The translations under genes were made by a program, and so were the position numbers. The notes beneath the pieces were generated by a model. It saw only the letters and a program-made list of their open reading frames with translations, did not search any database and was not told the origin of the DNA. From contig NZ_SJSL01000002.1 in NCBI RefSeq assembly GCF_004331695.1, positions 558,001 to 622,000 of the forward strand: a DNA stretch of 64,000 nt, given 5' to 3'. Below are positions 36,449-45,401 of the stretch, one piece after another (within the stretch, counting starts at the first letter, position 1; the number at the start of each line of letters is the position of its first letter). The stretch is from Pedobacter psychroterrae. GTDB taxonomy: Bacteria > Bacteroidota > Bacteroidia > Sphingobacteriales > Sphingobacteriaceae.

Positions 36449-37309
36449 TTAGTTATAAATTATTGATTTCGATGGGCGTAGAGTATGTAAAACGATATTC
36501 GTGGAAACGAGCAAAAAATAATTCTTTTGGAGATCTAAATGTTCAAATAAAATAGAACTTAGCTGTAGGAAAATAGCTTGAGTATTACCGTGTTGCGTAG
36601 AATGCTTAGTTACTAAGTTATACAGTGGGTCATTGGTTAAAGATAAGGACATCGTTTCGGACAAGGAGTTAAGATGTTCGATGTTATCTGTTATAATCGC
36701 ATTTGCTTGCTTATGTATTAAAAGAATATCAGAATGTTGAAAACCAGATTCCAAGATCGAAATTACCCTCGTTAGGTCAGAAAATAAATTTTTCGCTTTT
36801 TCCTGATATAACGCAGTAGCCATCAGGCATTGTAGTTCAATTCCAAAAGATAAAACGCTATCTTGCTCTATCTCACTCACACACAGTAGTTCCTTTATTT
36901 TTAATGATATTTCAAATCTTAACTCTAGTAAAAAATCATTACTTAGTAAAGATGTGGAACTTGGATACGGCCTGTAAACGTTGCTATATACCGAGTTATT
37001 TTTGAAGTCCATCAAAAATGAGTCAAGTGGAAATTTGACCTCGGGCTTTACAGACGGTCTTGATTCAATAAAGTTTGTAAATATGTTTTGCAAATCCTTT
37101 TTAATCGCATCGACACATTTTGGGTGGCAAAAAATGCTTAGTCTAATATGGTGACCTTGTTCTGACGAAAAATGGATGAAAAATTTCGAATCAGGAATAC
37201 AATCTAGTTTATCCTCAAGAGCGGGGAACAGGCATTCAAGTAAAAGGTTATGCCAGTTGGGAATAGAGTAAAATATAGAGAATGAGAATTTGTGAGAGCG
37301 TGCATTCAT
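36449..37309 (-). CDS. SpaB_C-like (thiopeptide/lanthipeptide elimination-domain type) protein
   Basis: 286 residues. The N-terminus (FSFSIFYSIPNWHNLLLECLFPALED, then FFIHFSSEQGHHIRLSIF) matches the start of stand-alone SpaB_C / thiopeptide-type bacteriocin biosynthesis proteins, which resemble the glutamate-elimination domain of LanB dehydratases. His, Arg and the GxHIRL pattern are present; other catalytic residues could not be checked. There is no LanB glutamylation domain and no LanC cyclase in the window. It is 10 bp upstream of the GG-leader protein gene, so it probably acts on it or on an unseen peptide. Confidence 0.65.
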   Translation of the reverse strand: MNARSHKFSFSIFYSIPNWHNLLLECLFPALEDKLDCIPDSKFFIHFSSEQGHHIRLSIFCHPKCVDAIKKDLQNIFTNFIESRPSVKPEVKFPLDSFLMDFKNNSVYSNVYRPYPSSTSLLSNDFLLELRFEISLKIKELLCVSEIEQDSVLSFGIELQCLMATALYQEKAKNLFSDLTRVISILESGFQHSDILLIHKQANAIITDNIEHLNSLSETMSLSLTNDPLYNLVTKHSTQHGNTQAIFLQLSSILFEHLDLQKNYFLLVSTNIVLHTLRPSKSIIYN

Positions 37310-37310
37310 C

Positions 37311-38396
37311 TTAATGAATATTGATTGTCGTTAAATTATTTACTAACCCAGATCCGTTGATATTAACAGTCAATTTTTTGGTTAAAAGATTATTTTCCAT
37401 AATTAATCTATTCGAGATTTGATGGAAGAAGAACAGTGCATCCTGCAAAAGTTTTCGGTTATTTATCTTATAAAATAAAACATTGTTACTTTCCATAAGT
37501 ACCTCAGAACCTGAATCCTGAGACTGAAGCAGAGATGTTCCGTATTTGGTACTCAGGGTCAAGCCTTCACCAAATGATCTCCATTGGCCGCTCAACCAGG
37601 CATTGCCTAACAGCGAATATTTATGATCTGAATTCATTCTTACTTTTATATCATAGAAAGCTTTATAAGACATAACGTTTACAATTGAACCTCTCATGAA
37701 TTCATAATTATTGAATAAAAAAATCATTTCTGATTGTGAAGGGGAGATATAATTAATATACAGGGCTGTTAACTCGTCAGTATCTAAAATATTAATAATG
37801 CGCTCCTCATTTGAATGTTTAATTACTTTCAAAAACTCGTATCTATCTATCAAGACCTTCTTTAAACCTAGTAATTGCAATCTATTAACAAAATCGTTGT
37901 CTTCAAAGCCATAAAACTTCATCTCTTCATCGTAGCCGCCCAGATTTAAGAAGTGACTTCGTCTAACACATATTCGACCTAGCACATCATTTTTTACATA
38001 TGATGACGATGTCTGGGTGGTTAGGAAGCAATTGTTATATTGTTGAAACTGATCATTCACATAAGCTGCAAAACCCTTTCCAACAAAGTTATCTGCGTCG
38101 ATATTACAAATGATTTCCCCGGAAGCTAAGTTGAAAGCTAAATTCCTAGAATGTGACATACTATACTTTGAGGGATCGGTAGTTCTGTAAAAAACTAAAG
38201 TACCATCTGAAATATATTCACTAAGCTCATCCCGAACGTAACTTTCCAAACCGTCACTCGAATTATAGTCAAGTAAGACAAATTCTAGAGGCGCATAGTC
38301 TTTGTTGTCTTCTATATTTTTACGCAAAGTAACGCGTAATTGTAATAGCCGATTCATACAAGTTGTACAAAATGAAATTTTCAGTTTATTTTTCAT
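37311..38396 (-). CDS. GT2-like glycosyltransferase
   Basis: 361 residues. The GT-A fold is evident: ISFCTTCMNRLLQL start, FVLLDYNSSDG, HSRNLAFNLASGEIICNIDADNFVG (DXD motif IDADN near residue 97), and a later YGFEDNDFVNRLQ motif with a likely catalytic Asp. The C-terminal 150 residues have no recognised domain. Stop and start of this and the next gene are 1 bp apart, so they are co-transcribed with the SpaB_C-like and GG-leader genes. It may glycosylate the exported protein or a small peptide. Confidence 0.8.
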   Translation of the reverse strand: MKNKLKISFCTTCMNRLLQLRVTLRKNIEDNKDYAPLEFVLLDYNSSDGLESYVRDELSEYISDGTLVFYRTTDPSKYSMSHSRNLAFNLASGEIICNIDADNFVGKGFAAYVNDQFQQYNNCFLTTQTSSSYVKNDVLGRICVRRSHFLNLGGYDEEMKFYGFEDNDFVNRLQLLGLKKVLIDRYEFLKVIKHSNEERIINILDTDELTALYINYISPSQSEMIFLFNNYEFMRGSIVNVMSYKAFYDIKVRMNSDHKYSLLGNAWLSGQWRSFGEGLTLSTKYGTSLLQSQDSGSEVLMESNNVLFYKINNRKLLQDALFFFHQISNRLIMENNLLTKKLTVNINGSGLVNNLTTINIH

Positions 38397-38495
38397 GTTG
38401 AGAGCTCGGATATCTGGTTAAAGTTATTATGTAATATTACTATTATTTTTCATAATTTGCAAGAAGCGCTTCACATAAATTATAAGCCTCATTGT

Positions 38496-40790
38496 ATGAA
38501 TTTAAAACGCTTTCCGGTTGATCGCCAACTTGATATGATGGACTGTGGTCCAGCATGTCTTAAGATGATTGCCAAATATTATGGAAAATTTTACTCCCTA
38601 CAATATTTAAGAGACATGTGCTCAATTTCTCGGGAGGGGGTCTCTATGTTGGATTTGTCCTATGGCGGCGAAAAGATTGGATTTAGATGCATATCTATAA
38701 AAGCAACCATCAACGATCTCCGCTATAAAATTCCACTACCCTGCATAGTTCATTGGGAAGATAACCACTTTCTGGTCGTGTATGAAGTCACTAAGACAAA
38801 GGTTCACGTTTCTGATCCATCTAAAGGCCTTGTTTCCTACTCATATGACGAATTCGCCTTGAAATGGTATAAAACTGGGCAGGAAAAAGGCGTGTTACTC
38901 GCACTCGAGCCTCAGGCTGATTTTAAAGCCAGGCAACAAGACGAACAGGTAGAACGACGGAGGACATTTTATACACTAATGGGTTACTTTAAACCTTATA
39001 AAACAAACTTCTTAAATCTATTTGTGGTAATGCTCTTTGTTACGGTGTTGCAAGCTCTACTGCCGTTCATTTCTAAAGCAGTAATAGATGTAGGAATTCA
39101 AAAGCAGGATGTAGACTTTATAAACATTGTACTTTTTGCAAACATTGCAATAATTGTTAGTATAACCTTGTCAAACGCTGTTAGAGACTGGATATTAACC
39201 CACATAGCGTCTAGGTTAAACATTGCGCTCATTTCCGATTATTTAATGAAGCTAATGAAGCTGCCAATAACTTTTTTTGAAAATAAGATGACTGGTGATA
39301 TTCTGCAACGGGCAAATGATCATGAACGGATTCGAAGCTTCATTATGAACAATTCACTTAATCTGGTTTTTTCGGCATTAACATTTGTCGTGTTCAGTAT
39401 AGTACTCCTAATTTATAACGCCTCTATTTTCTATACATTCATTATTGGAAGCACATTATATGTATTGTGGGTTCTGGGTTTCATGCGATTTAAACGAAAG
39501 CTTGATTGGAATTACTTCGAGTTGGTATCAAAAAACCAAAGCTACTGGGTTGAGACAATTGAAGCGATGCAAGACATCAAAATCAATAATTATGAGCAAG
39601 CTAAAAGGTGGAAATGGGAAAATATTCAGTCCAGGCTCTACACCGTAAATTTAAAAAGTTTGACAATTAATAATGCTCAGAATTTAGGAGCACAATTTAT
39701 AGATAGTGTAAAGAATTTACTGATTACTTTTTTGTGTGCTAAAGCTGTTATTGCCGGTGAGATTACGTTTGGCGTTATGATATCCACTCAGTTTATTATT
39801 GGAATGCTTGCCGGGCCTGTACAGCAATTCGTTCAGTTTATCATACAAGGACAATTCGCTCATTTGAGTTTCCTTAGACTAAATGAGATTCATGAACTCG
39901 ATGACGAAGATGATGATACTGGAACCAACGATATGGAACTCCTTAAAAACAAAGACATTTCTTTTCGAAACGTTGGTTTTAGATACTCATTTAATGCACC
40001 TCCTACATTACGATCTGTGAACATAGTGATTCCTGAAGGAAAAATTACAGCTATAGTTGGAGATAGTGGAAGTGGTAAAACAACCTTATTGAAACTATTA
40101 CTGCGGCTATATAAGCCCTCCAGCGGCGAGATATTTATTGGTGATATGAACATCAATAACATTAGTCTTAAACAATGGCGAAATAAGATTGGTGTAGTGA
40201 TGCAAGATGGTAAAATTTTCAACGATACAATACTAAATAATATTGTACTTGATGCAGAAAAAGTAGACTATGAGAGACTCAGACATGCGGTTGAGACTGC
40301 TAATATATCTGTGGAGATTGAACGTCTCCCATTGGGATACAAAACGGTGATGGGGGAAAGAGGGAGGGGATTAAGTGGGGGCCAAAAACAAAGGATATTG
40401 ATTGCACGGGCACTTTATAAAGACCCGGATATTCTTTTTTTTGATGAAGCAACGAATGCGTTGGATACAATTAATGAGCAGAAGATAATTGAAGCTCTTG
40501 AAACCGTCTTCAAACAGAGGACAGTAGTAGTTATTGCTCACAGACTAAGTACCATAAGAAAGGCTGATCAGATTATTGTTATGCGTGAAGGCCATATCGT
40601 CGAGTTGGGTAATCATGAAAACCTTATGAAAAATAAAGGCAGATATTATAATTTGGTAGCATCGCAATATGATCTTGCGTTCAATTTAGACATCAAGGAA
40701 AGTGTAGGTGAGTTGGAAATCAACAAGGATGATCAAGAAAAAATTCAATCCCAAACACCACTTGCTACAAAGCGAAAGAGAAAGGTATGA
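38496..40790 (+). CDS. C39-peptidase-containing ABC exporter (bacteriocin/RiPP type)
   Basis: The ATG at 38496 gives 764 residues (a TTG at 38457 would add 13). The N-terminal C39 peptidase has Cys17 (DMMDCGPACL), His91 (DNHFLVVYEV) and Asp107 (VSDPSKG), a complete triad. Six membrane segments fill about 145-440, and the ATPase has Walker A GDSGSGKT, signature LSGGQKQR and Walker B FFDEATNALD. Such proteins cut double-glycine leaders and export the cargo. It is divergent from the run that includes the GG-leader gene and couples to HlyD by ATGA overlap. This is the expected exporter of the 35668 gene product. Confidence 0.95.
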   Translation: MNLKRFPVDRQLDMMDCGPACLKMIAKYYGKFYSLQYLRDMCSISREGVSMLDLSYGGEKIGFRCISIKATINDLRYKIPLPCIVHWEDNHFLVVYEVTKTKVHVSDPSKGLVSYSYDEFALKWYKTGQEKGVLLALEPQADFKARQQDEQVERRRTFYTLMGYFKPYKTNFLNLFVVMLFVTVLQALLPFISKAVIDVGIQKQDVDFINIVLFANIAIIVSITLSNAVRDWILTHIASRLNIALISDYLMKLMKLPITFFENKMTGDILQRANDHERIRSFIMNNSLNLVFSALTFVVFSIVLLIYNASIFYTFIIGSTLYVLWVLGFMRFKRKLDWNYFELVSKNQSYWVETIEAMQDIKINNYEQAKRWKWENIQSRLYTVNLKSLTINNAQNLGAQFIDSVKNLLITFLCAKAVIAGEITFGVMISTQFIIGMLAGPVQQFVQFIIQGQFAHLSFLRLNEIHELDDEDDDTGTNDMELLKNKDISFRNVGFRYSFNAPPTLRSVNIVIPEGKITAIVGDSGSGKTTLLKLLLRLYKPSSGEIFIGDMNINNISLKQWRNKIGVVMQDGKIFNDTILNNIVLDAEKVDYERLRHAVETANISVEIERLPLGYKTVMGERGRGLSGGQKQRILIARALYKDPDILFFDEATNALDTINEQKIIEALETVFKQRTVVVIAHRLSTIRKADQIIVMREGHIVELGNHENLMKNKGRYYNLVASQYDLAFNLDIKESVGELEINKDDQEKIQSQTPLATKRKRKV

Positions 40791-42097
40791 AAAAGGAACT
40801 TAAGAATTCGGAACGGACCGAAGAAGTCCATGAAATAATTAGTCGAATGCCCACGGGCATTGGAATTAAAATCACAATTTTCATCTCTATTATTTTAATA
40901 ATTTTTTTCACTCTTGCTTGGATTATTAAATATCCAGATTCAGTTACCGGGGAAATGGTAATTAACTCAACAATGTCCCCAGTTAAGTTAATTGCCAATT
41001 CATCCGGAAAAATCAGGCTAGCAAAATATAAAAACCAAGATTTCATTCGGGAAGGTCAATATATTGCGATTATGCAAAATCCAGCTCACATTGAGGATAT
41101 TCAAAGATTAATTACTTTGACAAGCCAGTTCCTGAAAAAGAAAAACGATAAGCGAATACAACAGGTTTTTCCTTACGACCTTTCACTCGGCGAGCTTAAT
41201 GTTCCTTATTACAAGTTTCTAAATATTCTAAACCAGTATTATACACACCGAAAGGCATCTTTGTTTGATAAGCAGCTTGAGATTTTAAATACGTTGAGCA
41301 CTGAATATGAAAAGATATTATCGATTTCAGAAAAGAGGGCGGCAATGAACGCAAAAAGTCTAAAGTATGTAAACAAATTTCAGTCAAAGGACTCAATACT
41401 TTTCAAGAAGAAAGTTCTTTCTGAGTCAGAATATGATAGGTCAGAAATGACTTCTCTTTCCGCACAAGACATCTATCAGACTTTGTTGAAAGATATAAGC
41501 AATACGAGAAGTCAATTGCGTCAAACACAAAACGACATTCAACAGATGACTATTCAGAAGACTGAACGAGATAGACAACTGGAATTGGAACTAATCACAT
41601 CATTTGTTGACTTACAGGATAACATTAATATGTGGGAACAACGATACGTTTTCAAAGCTCCATTTGACGGTACGATACAATTCTTGAAATTTTGGAATGA
41701 TAATCAATATATACAAACTGGGGAGCCAGTCTTTACTATTATCCCTGTAAATAGTTCTATCATAGGACAGATGACACTTCCTTCAGCTGGAGCGGGAAAA
41801 GTTAAAGTTGGACAAAGCGTAATTGTCAAACTTAGAGATTATCCATATTTCGAGTATGGCAGTATCAATGGAAGGGTAGCGTCTATTGCGCAAACATCCA
41901 ATAATTTAAGAACACAAAATGGTGAAGTAGAGACTTACCTTGTGAATGTTGACTTACCAAATAAACTGACGACAAATTTTGGCACACAACTCGACTTTAA
42001 GTTTGAAATTAAAGGAACTGGAGATATTATAACAAATGACAGGCGTTTGTTGGAACGGTTTTTTGATAATCTAAAATACAAATTAACGGCCAAATAG
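40787..42097 (+). CDS. HlyD-family membrane-fusion protein of the exporter
   Basis: 436 residues. One N-terminal membrane helix (about 25-48: ITIFISIILIIFFTLAWII), a lipoyl half-motif early (SSGKIRLAKYKNQDF), a long coiled coil at about 150-270, and a second half-motif with the barrel (FKAPFDGTIQFLKF, then VKVGQSVIVKLRDYPYFEYG). It links the ABC exporter to an outer-membrane channel. Its ATG overlaps the exporter stop (ATGA). No TolC-like gene is in the cluster, so a shared TolC elsewhere is likely. Confidence 0.93.
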   Translation: MKKELKNSERTEEVHEIISRMPTGIGIKITIFISIILIIFFTLAWIIKYPDSVTGEMVINSTMSPVKLIANSSGKIRLAKYKNQDFIREGQYIAIMQNPAHIEDIQRLITLTSQFLKKKNDKRIQQVFPYDLSLGELNVPYYKFLNILNQYYTHRKASLFDKQLEILNTLSTEYEKILSISEKRAAMNAKSLKYVNKFQSKDSILFKKKVLSESEYDRSEMTSLSAQDIYQTLLKDISNTRSQLRQTQNDIQQMTIQKTERDRQLELELITSFVDLQDNINMWEQRYVFKAPFDGTIQFLKFWNDNQYIQTGEPVFTIIPVNSSIIGQMTLPSAGAGKVKVGQSVIVKLRDYPYFEYGSINGRVASIAQTSNNLRTQNGEVETYLVNVDLPNKLTTNFGTQLDFKFEIKGTGDIITNDRRLLERFFDNLKYKLTAK

Positions 42098-42111
42098 ATG
42101 CTGATTATCTG

Positions 42112-42744
42112 CTACATCCAAGAATGAAGCCAATAATGTATGCAGGGTTGCGTAATTATTTTATTTGGGCGTGATGCTATTTCATCGTAAGAGTAAGCAA
42201 AAACCTCGGCTAAAGAAATACTCTCCATACTGGTTTGAGGATGAACCTGCAAACTGTCACGCATCCTGAAAGGACCAGAATATTGTGGAGTAGTATACCG
42301 GTCGCGTTTTCCGCTTTCATATAAATACGCTATGTCTTTGCTTAAGTTCAGAAGAAATTCGTCTTTAAGACACGCGCAAAAAAACTCTGAAGCAATCGAT
42401 TCATTAGATTCATCTACAAGCATATAACCATTTACATGCTTCAATGACAACGCAGTAAACGCTTTCATGTCCAAAAGCTCAACATCCCAATCTATATAGT
42501 ACCCACCGTAAGTGTATATTATTAAATATCGAGCCACATCTGCAGCTTCCGCATGATTTCTTGCATAATAAAAGCTATCAAAAGCAAACTCGTAGTTGTC
42601 AAGGAGGAACTTGCCAATGCTCTCATCATCCCAGATAAGGATTTGGTAACCCTCTGACTCCATGATCTTCCAAGAACATAAGCATGAGTCTATTAAAGTC
42701 GATGTATAAGGTCCGACAATATGATGTATAATTTTCGGAATCAT
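42112..42744 (-). CDS. GT32-like DXD glycosyltransferase
   Basis: 210 residues. Begins MIPKIIHHIVGP, then ILIWDDESI, AEAADVARYLIIYTYGGYYIDWDVELL, the GT32 (Och1-/capsular sugar-transferase-like) signature with DXD motif DWD near residue 81. It is soluble and short, as for the catalytic core of this family. It is convergent with HlyD (14 bp between stops). As the fourth sugar transferase gene in the cluster it is part of the argument that the exported product is glycosylated. Confidence 0.8.
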   Translation of the reverse strand: MIPKIIHHIVGPYTSTLIDSCLCSWKIMESEGYQILIWDDESIGKFLLDNYEFAFDSFYYARNHAEAADVARYLIIYTYGGYYIDWDVELLDMKAFTALSLKHVNGYMLVDESNESIASEFFCACLKDEFLLNLSKDIAYLYESGKRDRYTTPQYSGPFRMRDSLQVHPQTSMESISLAEVFAYSYDEIASRPNKIITQPCIHYWLHSWM

Positions 42745-42844
42745 TTAATTTACTAGAGACTAAGAGAATTCATGTTTAAACTACTGATCACATATGCATA
42801 CAACTATAAACACAGCTTGAAACTAAAAAAAAAACTTGATAAAT

Positions 42845-43069
42845 CTATGAATATTGTAACTTTATCACAATCAATTCCACAATTTTCATCAAAACCCCAC
42901 GCACATTCTTCGCCGTTGTCTGCGTGACATTCTTGTACTTCGTACTTAGATTTCCAGATGAAATATCCTTTTCCTCCGTCCTTACTCCAGCCTCATGCGC
43001 TGCATAAGCAACAGCTGCAGTTTTTTTCATATCGACACTTTCACGATTTTTGTATTCGCTCTGGCCCAT
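42845..43069 (-). CDS. Small hypothetical protein, doubtful
   Basis: 74 codons, starting ATG at 43069, basic, without signal or membrane segment except a weakly hydrophobic C-terminal end. It may be a real small gene or the remains of the mobile DNA nearby. No family recognised. Confidence 0.25.
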   Translation of the reverse strand: MGQSEYKNRESVDMKKTAAVAYAAHEAGVRTEEKDISSGNLSTKYKNVTQTTAKNVRGVLMKIVELIVIKLQYS

Positions 43070-43199
43070 ATCAATTTATATGATAGATTTAACAACATAT
43101 ATTACGATTTATTGTTGACTAATTCCCTTGTACAAGGAGCCAAAGACTGGCTAAACTTAGTGGAAGAGGGTTAAATGGATCCTCTTCAAGTCTGATGGC

Positions 43200-43456
43200 C
43201 ACGAAGAAATCCCGTTCAAATTGTTCCGAGTTTTATATCACCGTGACCAAACTAATTTTGCTTCAACAGATTTTTACAACCAGCACACCCCCGAAGAATA
43301 ATATTTCCTTAGACAAATTCCCCATGCCGACTTCGCAAAATCTTGTTCAAATGATTTTCCATCTCGCCAATCCCTCGCCATAGACGAAGATTGATCGATC
43401 AGAAAGATAAGATAACCGGGAGTTGCTGTGTTCCATTGCTTTGAATAATTACTCAT
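43200..43456 (-). pseudogene. Decayed VWA-domain gene, N-terminal part
   Basis: From the ATG at 43456 the first 30 codons read PGYLIFLIDQSSSM, the first strand of a von Willebrand A domain with its MIDAS start DxSxS. The frame is then lost: stops appear after 60 codons, and another frame (SKISLVTVI, then SEQFERDFFVAIRLEEDP) seems to continue. Several frameshifts are therefore likely. VWA proteins of this type are often in Bacteroidota stress or defence loci; here it is dead. Confidence 0.45.
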
Positions 43457-44412
43457 TTTTAAGCTTCAAAATTTTGATTATGATCAAAAGTACATATAAT
43501 CGTATACCATCACTATTGGACATCAATAATTAGTTCTTTTGCCGTTAAGCAATGAATCCTTATAACCTATATATTTTTCTGTAAAGCTGAGGTAGATATT
43601 ATCCCTAAAAGTTATCATTATCTCCAAGCTTCGATAGGTATAGTCCTATCAGAAAATAGTCTTTAATAAGTTATTGAAGCGATTCGAGATTGTGATTTAG
43701 TTGCCAGAGTTTTAGGAGTACAACAAAACATGAGAGTATTTTGCAAGTTAATGTCGAGGGCGGGTAATCACTAATGGTAGTTTGATAATTCGCCGATATT
43801 TTATGTTAATAAAAAGTCACGATAATATGTCGATAGGTAAAGTAAGACTCTAGTAGACAGTTGGCCAGCGTCAACTTGTTGATAAAAAACACCAGGGTTC
43901 GAGTCCCTATATTTGGGTTGATATAGCGGTTGCAGCTATTTTTTTGTCAAGAATTCGGTGAGTAGTTCGGTGAGTTAAGAATGAAATCTCGATGGAATAT
44001 GCGTTTAAATGGTCAGGAAGCTTGGGTTCGAGTCCCGTCCGGTCTTTTATGGTGGTAATGCCCACTGTTAACCCCCAGACTTTCAGTAATCTGCATAGAA
44101 TTGGTCATATTATAAACTTTAATTCTTAAGTCTTTTAATATTTGAACTTTTAACGAAAAAGTGTCGGTTCGAAGACAAAAATATATTTGCTATTAATCAC
44201 TACTACTCGAGGCTGAACCTACTCGAAAGATATTTCTGAAAATTTCAATTGTCTATTAAAAGACGGCTAAATTTCGTCATAAGCGCAGTTTTACATGGCG
44301 GTAAGCTTTTTTAAATCCTCATAAAAATGGATCGATAAATGTTCTGCTAGGTCGACTTTAGTAACAATAATTCCGAGAACATGACATTCATTGACCGCTC
44401 GATGCTTTCCCG
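43457..44412. other. Non-coding remnant region with tRNA-3'-end scars
   Basis: No gene-sized frame. Two T-arm-like sequences occur: GGGTTCGAGTCCC-type at 43894-43908 and at 44022-44040, the second followed by GTCCGGTCTTTT like a tRNA acceptor end. A decamer TTCGGTGAGT is repeated at 43954-43963 and 43966-43975. These fit old attachment-site scars, not whole tRNAs. Confidence 0.5.
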
Positions 44413-45018
44413 TCACCTCAAAAACCTGATAACAGGCTTATAAATCACACGCTTCCCTTGATAGCTTCTGATGCTGTTGATGACAACGAATGCGCCATTG
44501 ACAATGTATAAGATCGGAGTAAGGAGCACTAAAGCAATTTCTTTTCCTCCAAAGTTCAAAAATGTTATATCCGGATGTTTGAAGGCTACCGGAAATATCA
44601 GTCCTATAAATATAATGGCGTACACAAAGAATATCAACAGGCACCATGATATCTGAAAGTTCAGCAGGCGTTTTCCCATTTCATTCGCATACTTTATTTT
44701 ATCTCTCTTTAAAATCCATATGGCAAGCGGCACGATGATGCCGAGTAAGGGAAATGCAATAAAACTTAGTGCAGACAAGTTGAAAAAGGCTAAAAACCCC
44801 CTGTCTTCCTGTTCAGTCCAGTCTATCAATTCATCGGGTGTGACATTCAAGGCTATGGCAATTCTCTTCAGCGTATCACCCCTTGGATCTGTTTCGCCGC
44901 TTTCAATTCGCTGTACAGTACGAAGGTTAATTTGTGCAGTTTCAGACAACTTCTCCTGGCTCAGTCCTCTGCGAAGTCTTAAATCTTTAATTCTTTGAGC
45001 TAATTCAATATTTTTCAT
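44413..45018 (-). CDS. XRE-family HTH protein with DUF4870-like membrane domain (copy 2)
   Basis: 201 residues, near-identical to the protein at 11536-12141 through the HTH (residues 1-65) and the first membrane segments, and differing mostly in residues about 140-170 (HPDITFLNFGGKEIALV here). Four membrane segments follow the HTH. It is divergent from the Rpn-type gene 45402-46361, with 383 bp between. The shared upstream block of about 110 bp includes the same -7 element and direct repeats. Which copy is ancestral is unclear; this one still has its intact neighbour. Confidence 0.8.
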   Translation of the reverse strand: MKNIELAQRIKDLRLRRGLSQEKLSETAQINLRTVQRIESGETDPRGDTLKRIAIALNVTPDELIDWTEQEDRGFLAFFNLSALSFIAFPLLGIIVPLAIWILKRDKIKYANEMGKRLLNFQISWCLLIFFVYAIIFIGLIFPVAFKHPDITFLNFGGKEIALVLLTPILYIVNGAFVVINSIRSYQGKRVIYKPVIRFLR

Positions 45019-45076
45019 TTTTCTAAATTTTATGCCTCAAAGGTATGCTAAGCACCTATTTATTTCTTAAGACTTG

Positions 45077-45098
45077 TTTACGGCATATTTACGGCATA
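45077..45098. promoter_or_regulatory. Tandem TTTACGGCATA repeat, candidate operator of HTH copy 2
   Basis: Two head-to-tail copies (45077-45087 and 45088-45098), identical to the pair near copy 1, upstream of a conserved TACCTTTG -7 element. Confidence 0.45.
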
Positions 45099-45401
45099 TA
45101 TGTCCGGGCCATATTTAATGAAAATATAGGCCAGTGATATTTCATTCGCACCAGATTTTACTTCATTCGCACCGCCTCAGATATCATTGGCACTTTTATT
45201 TGCATTTCTGAAATAATACTCGTAATGCCAATTCTTCCGCTATCACCCAAACCAATATTCTGACAAAAATTTCGAAATATTGAGCTATACTTAATAATTA
45301 TGAATTAAAAACGAATTTATTGATTAACTAAAATTCCTAATAATTAAAAAATACTTTTATAAATGAAATGAGATCTATATCTTAGGCGCCAGTTATCATT
45401 T

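Noticed and set aside
38457..38495. TTG at 38457 as start of the C39 exporter
   Set aside because: The ATG at 38496 puts the C39 domain directly at the N-terminus as in relatives; the 13 extra residues have no role.
43200..43456. Plus-strand open frame at 43195-43383 as a gene
   Set aside because: It is the opposite strand of the VWA relic and has no gene-like features.
44022..44046. A whole tRNA around GGGTTCGAGTCCCGTCCGGTC
   Set aside because: No matching acceptor 5' strand, D-arm or anticodon arm upstream at the right distance; only the 3' end looks like tRNA.
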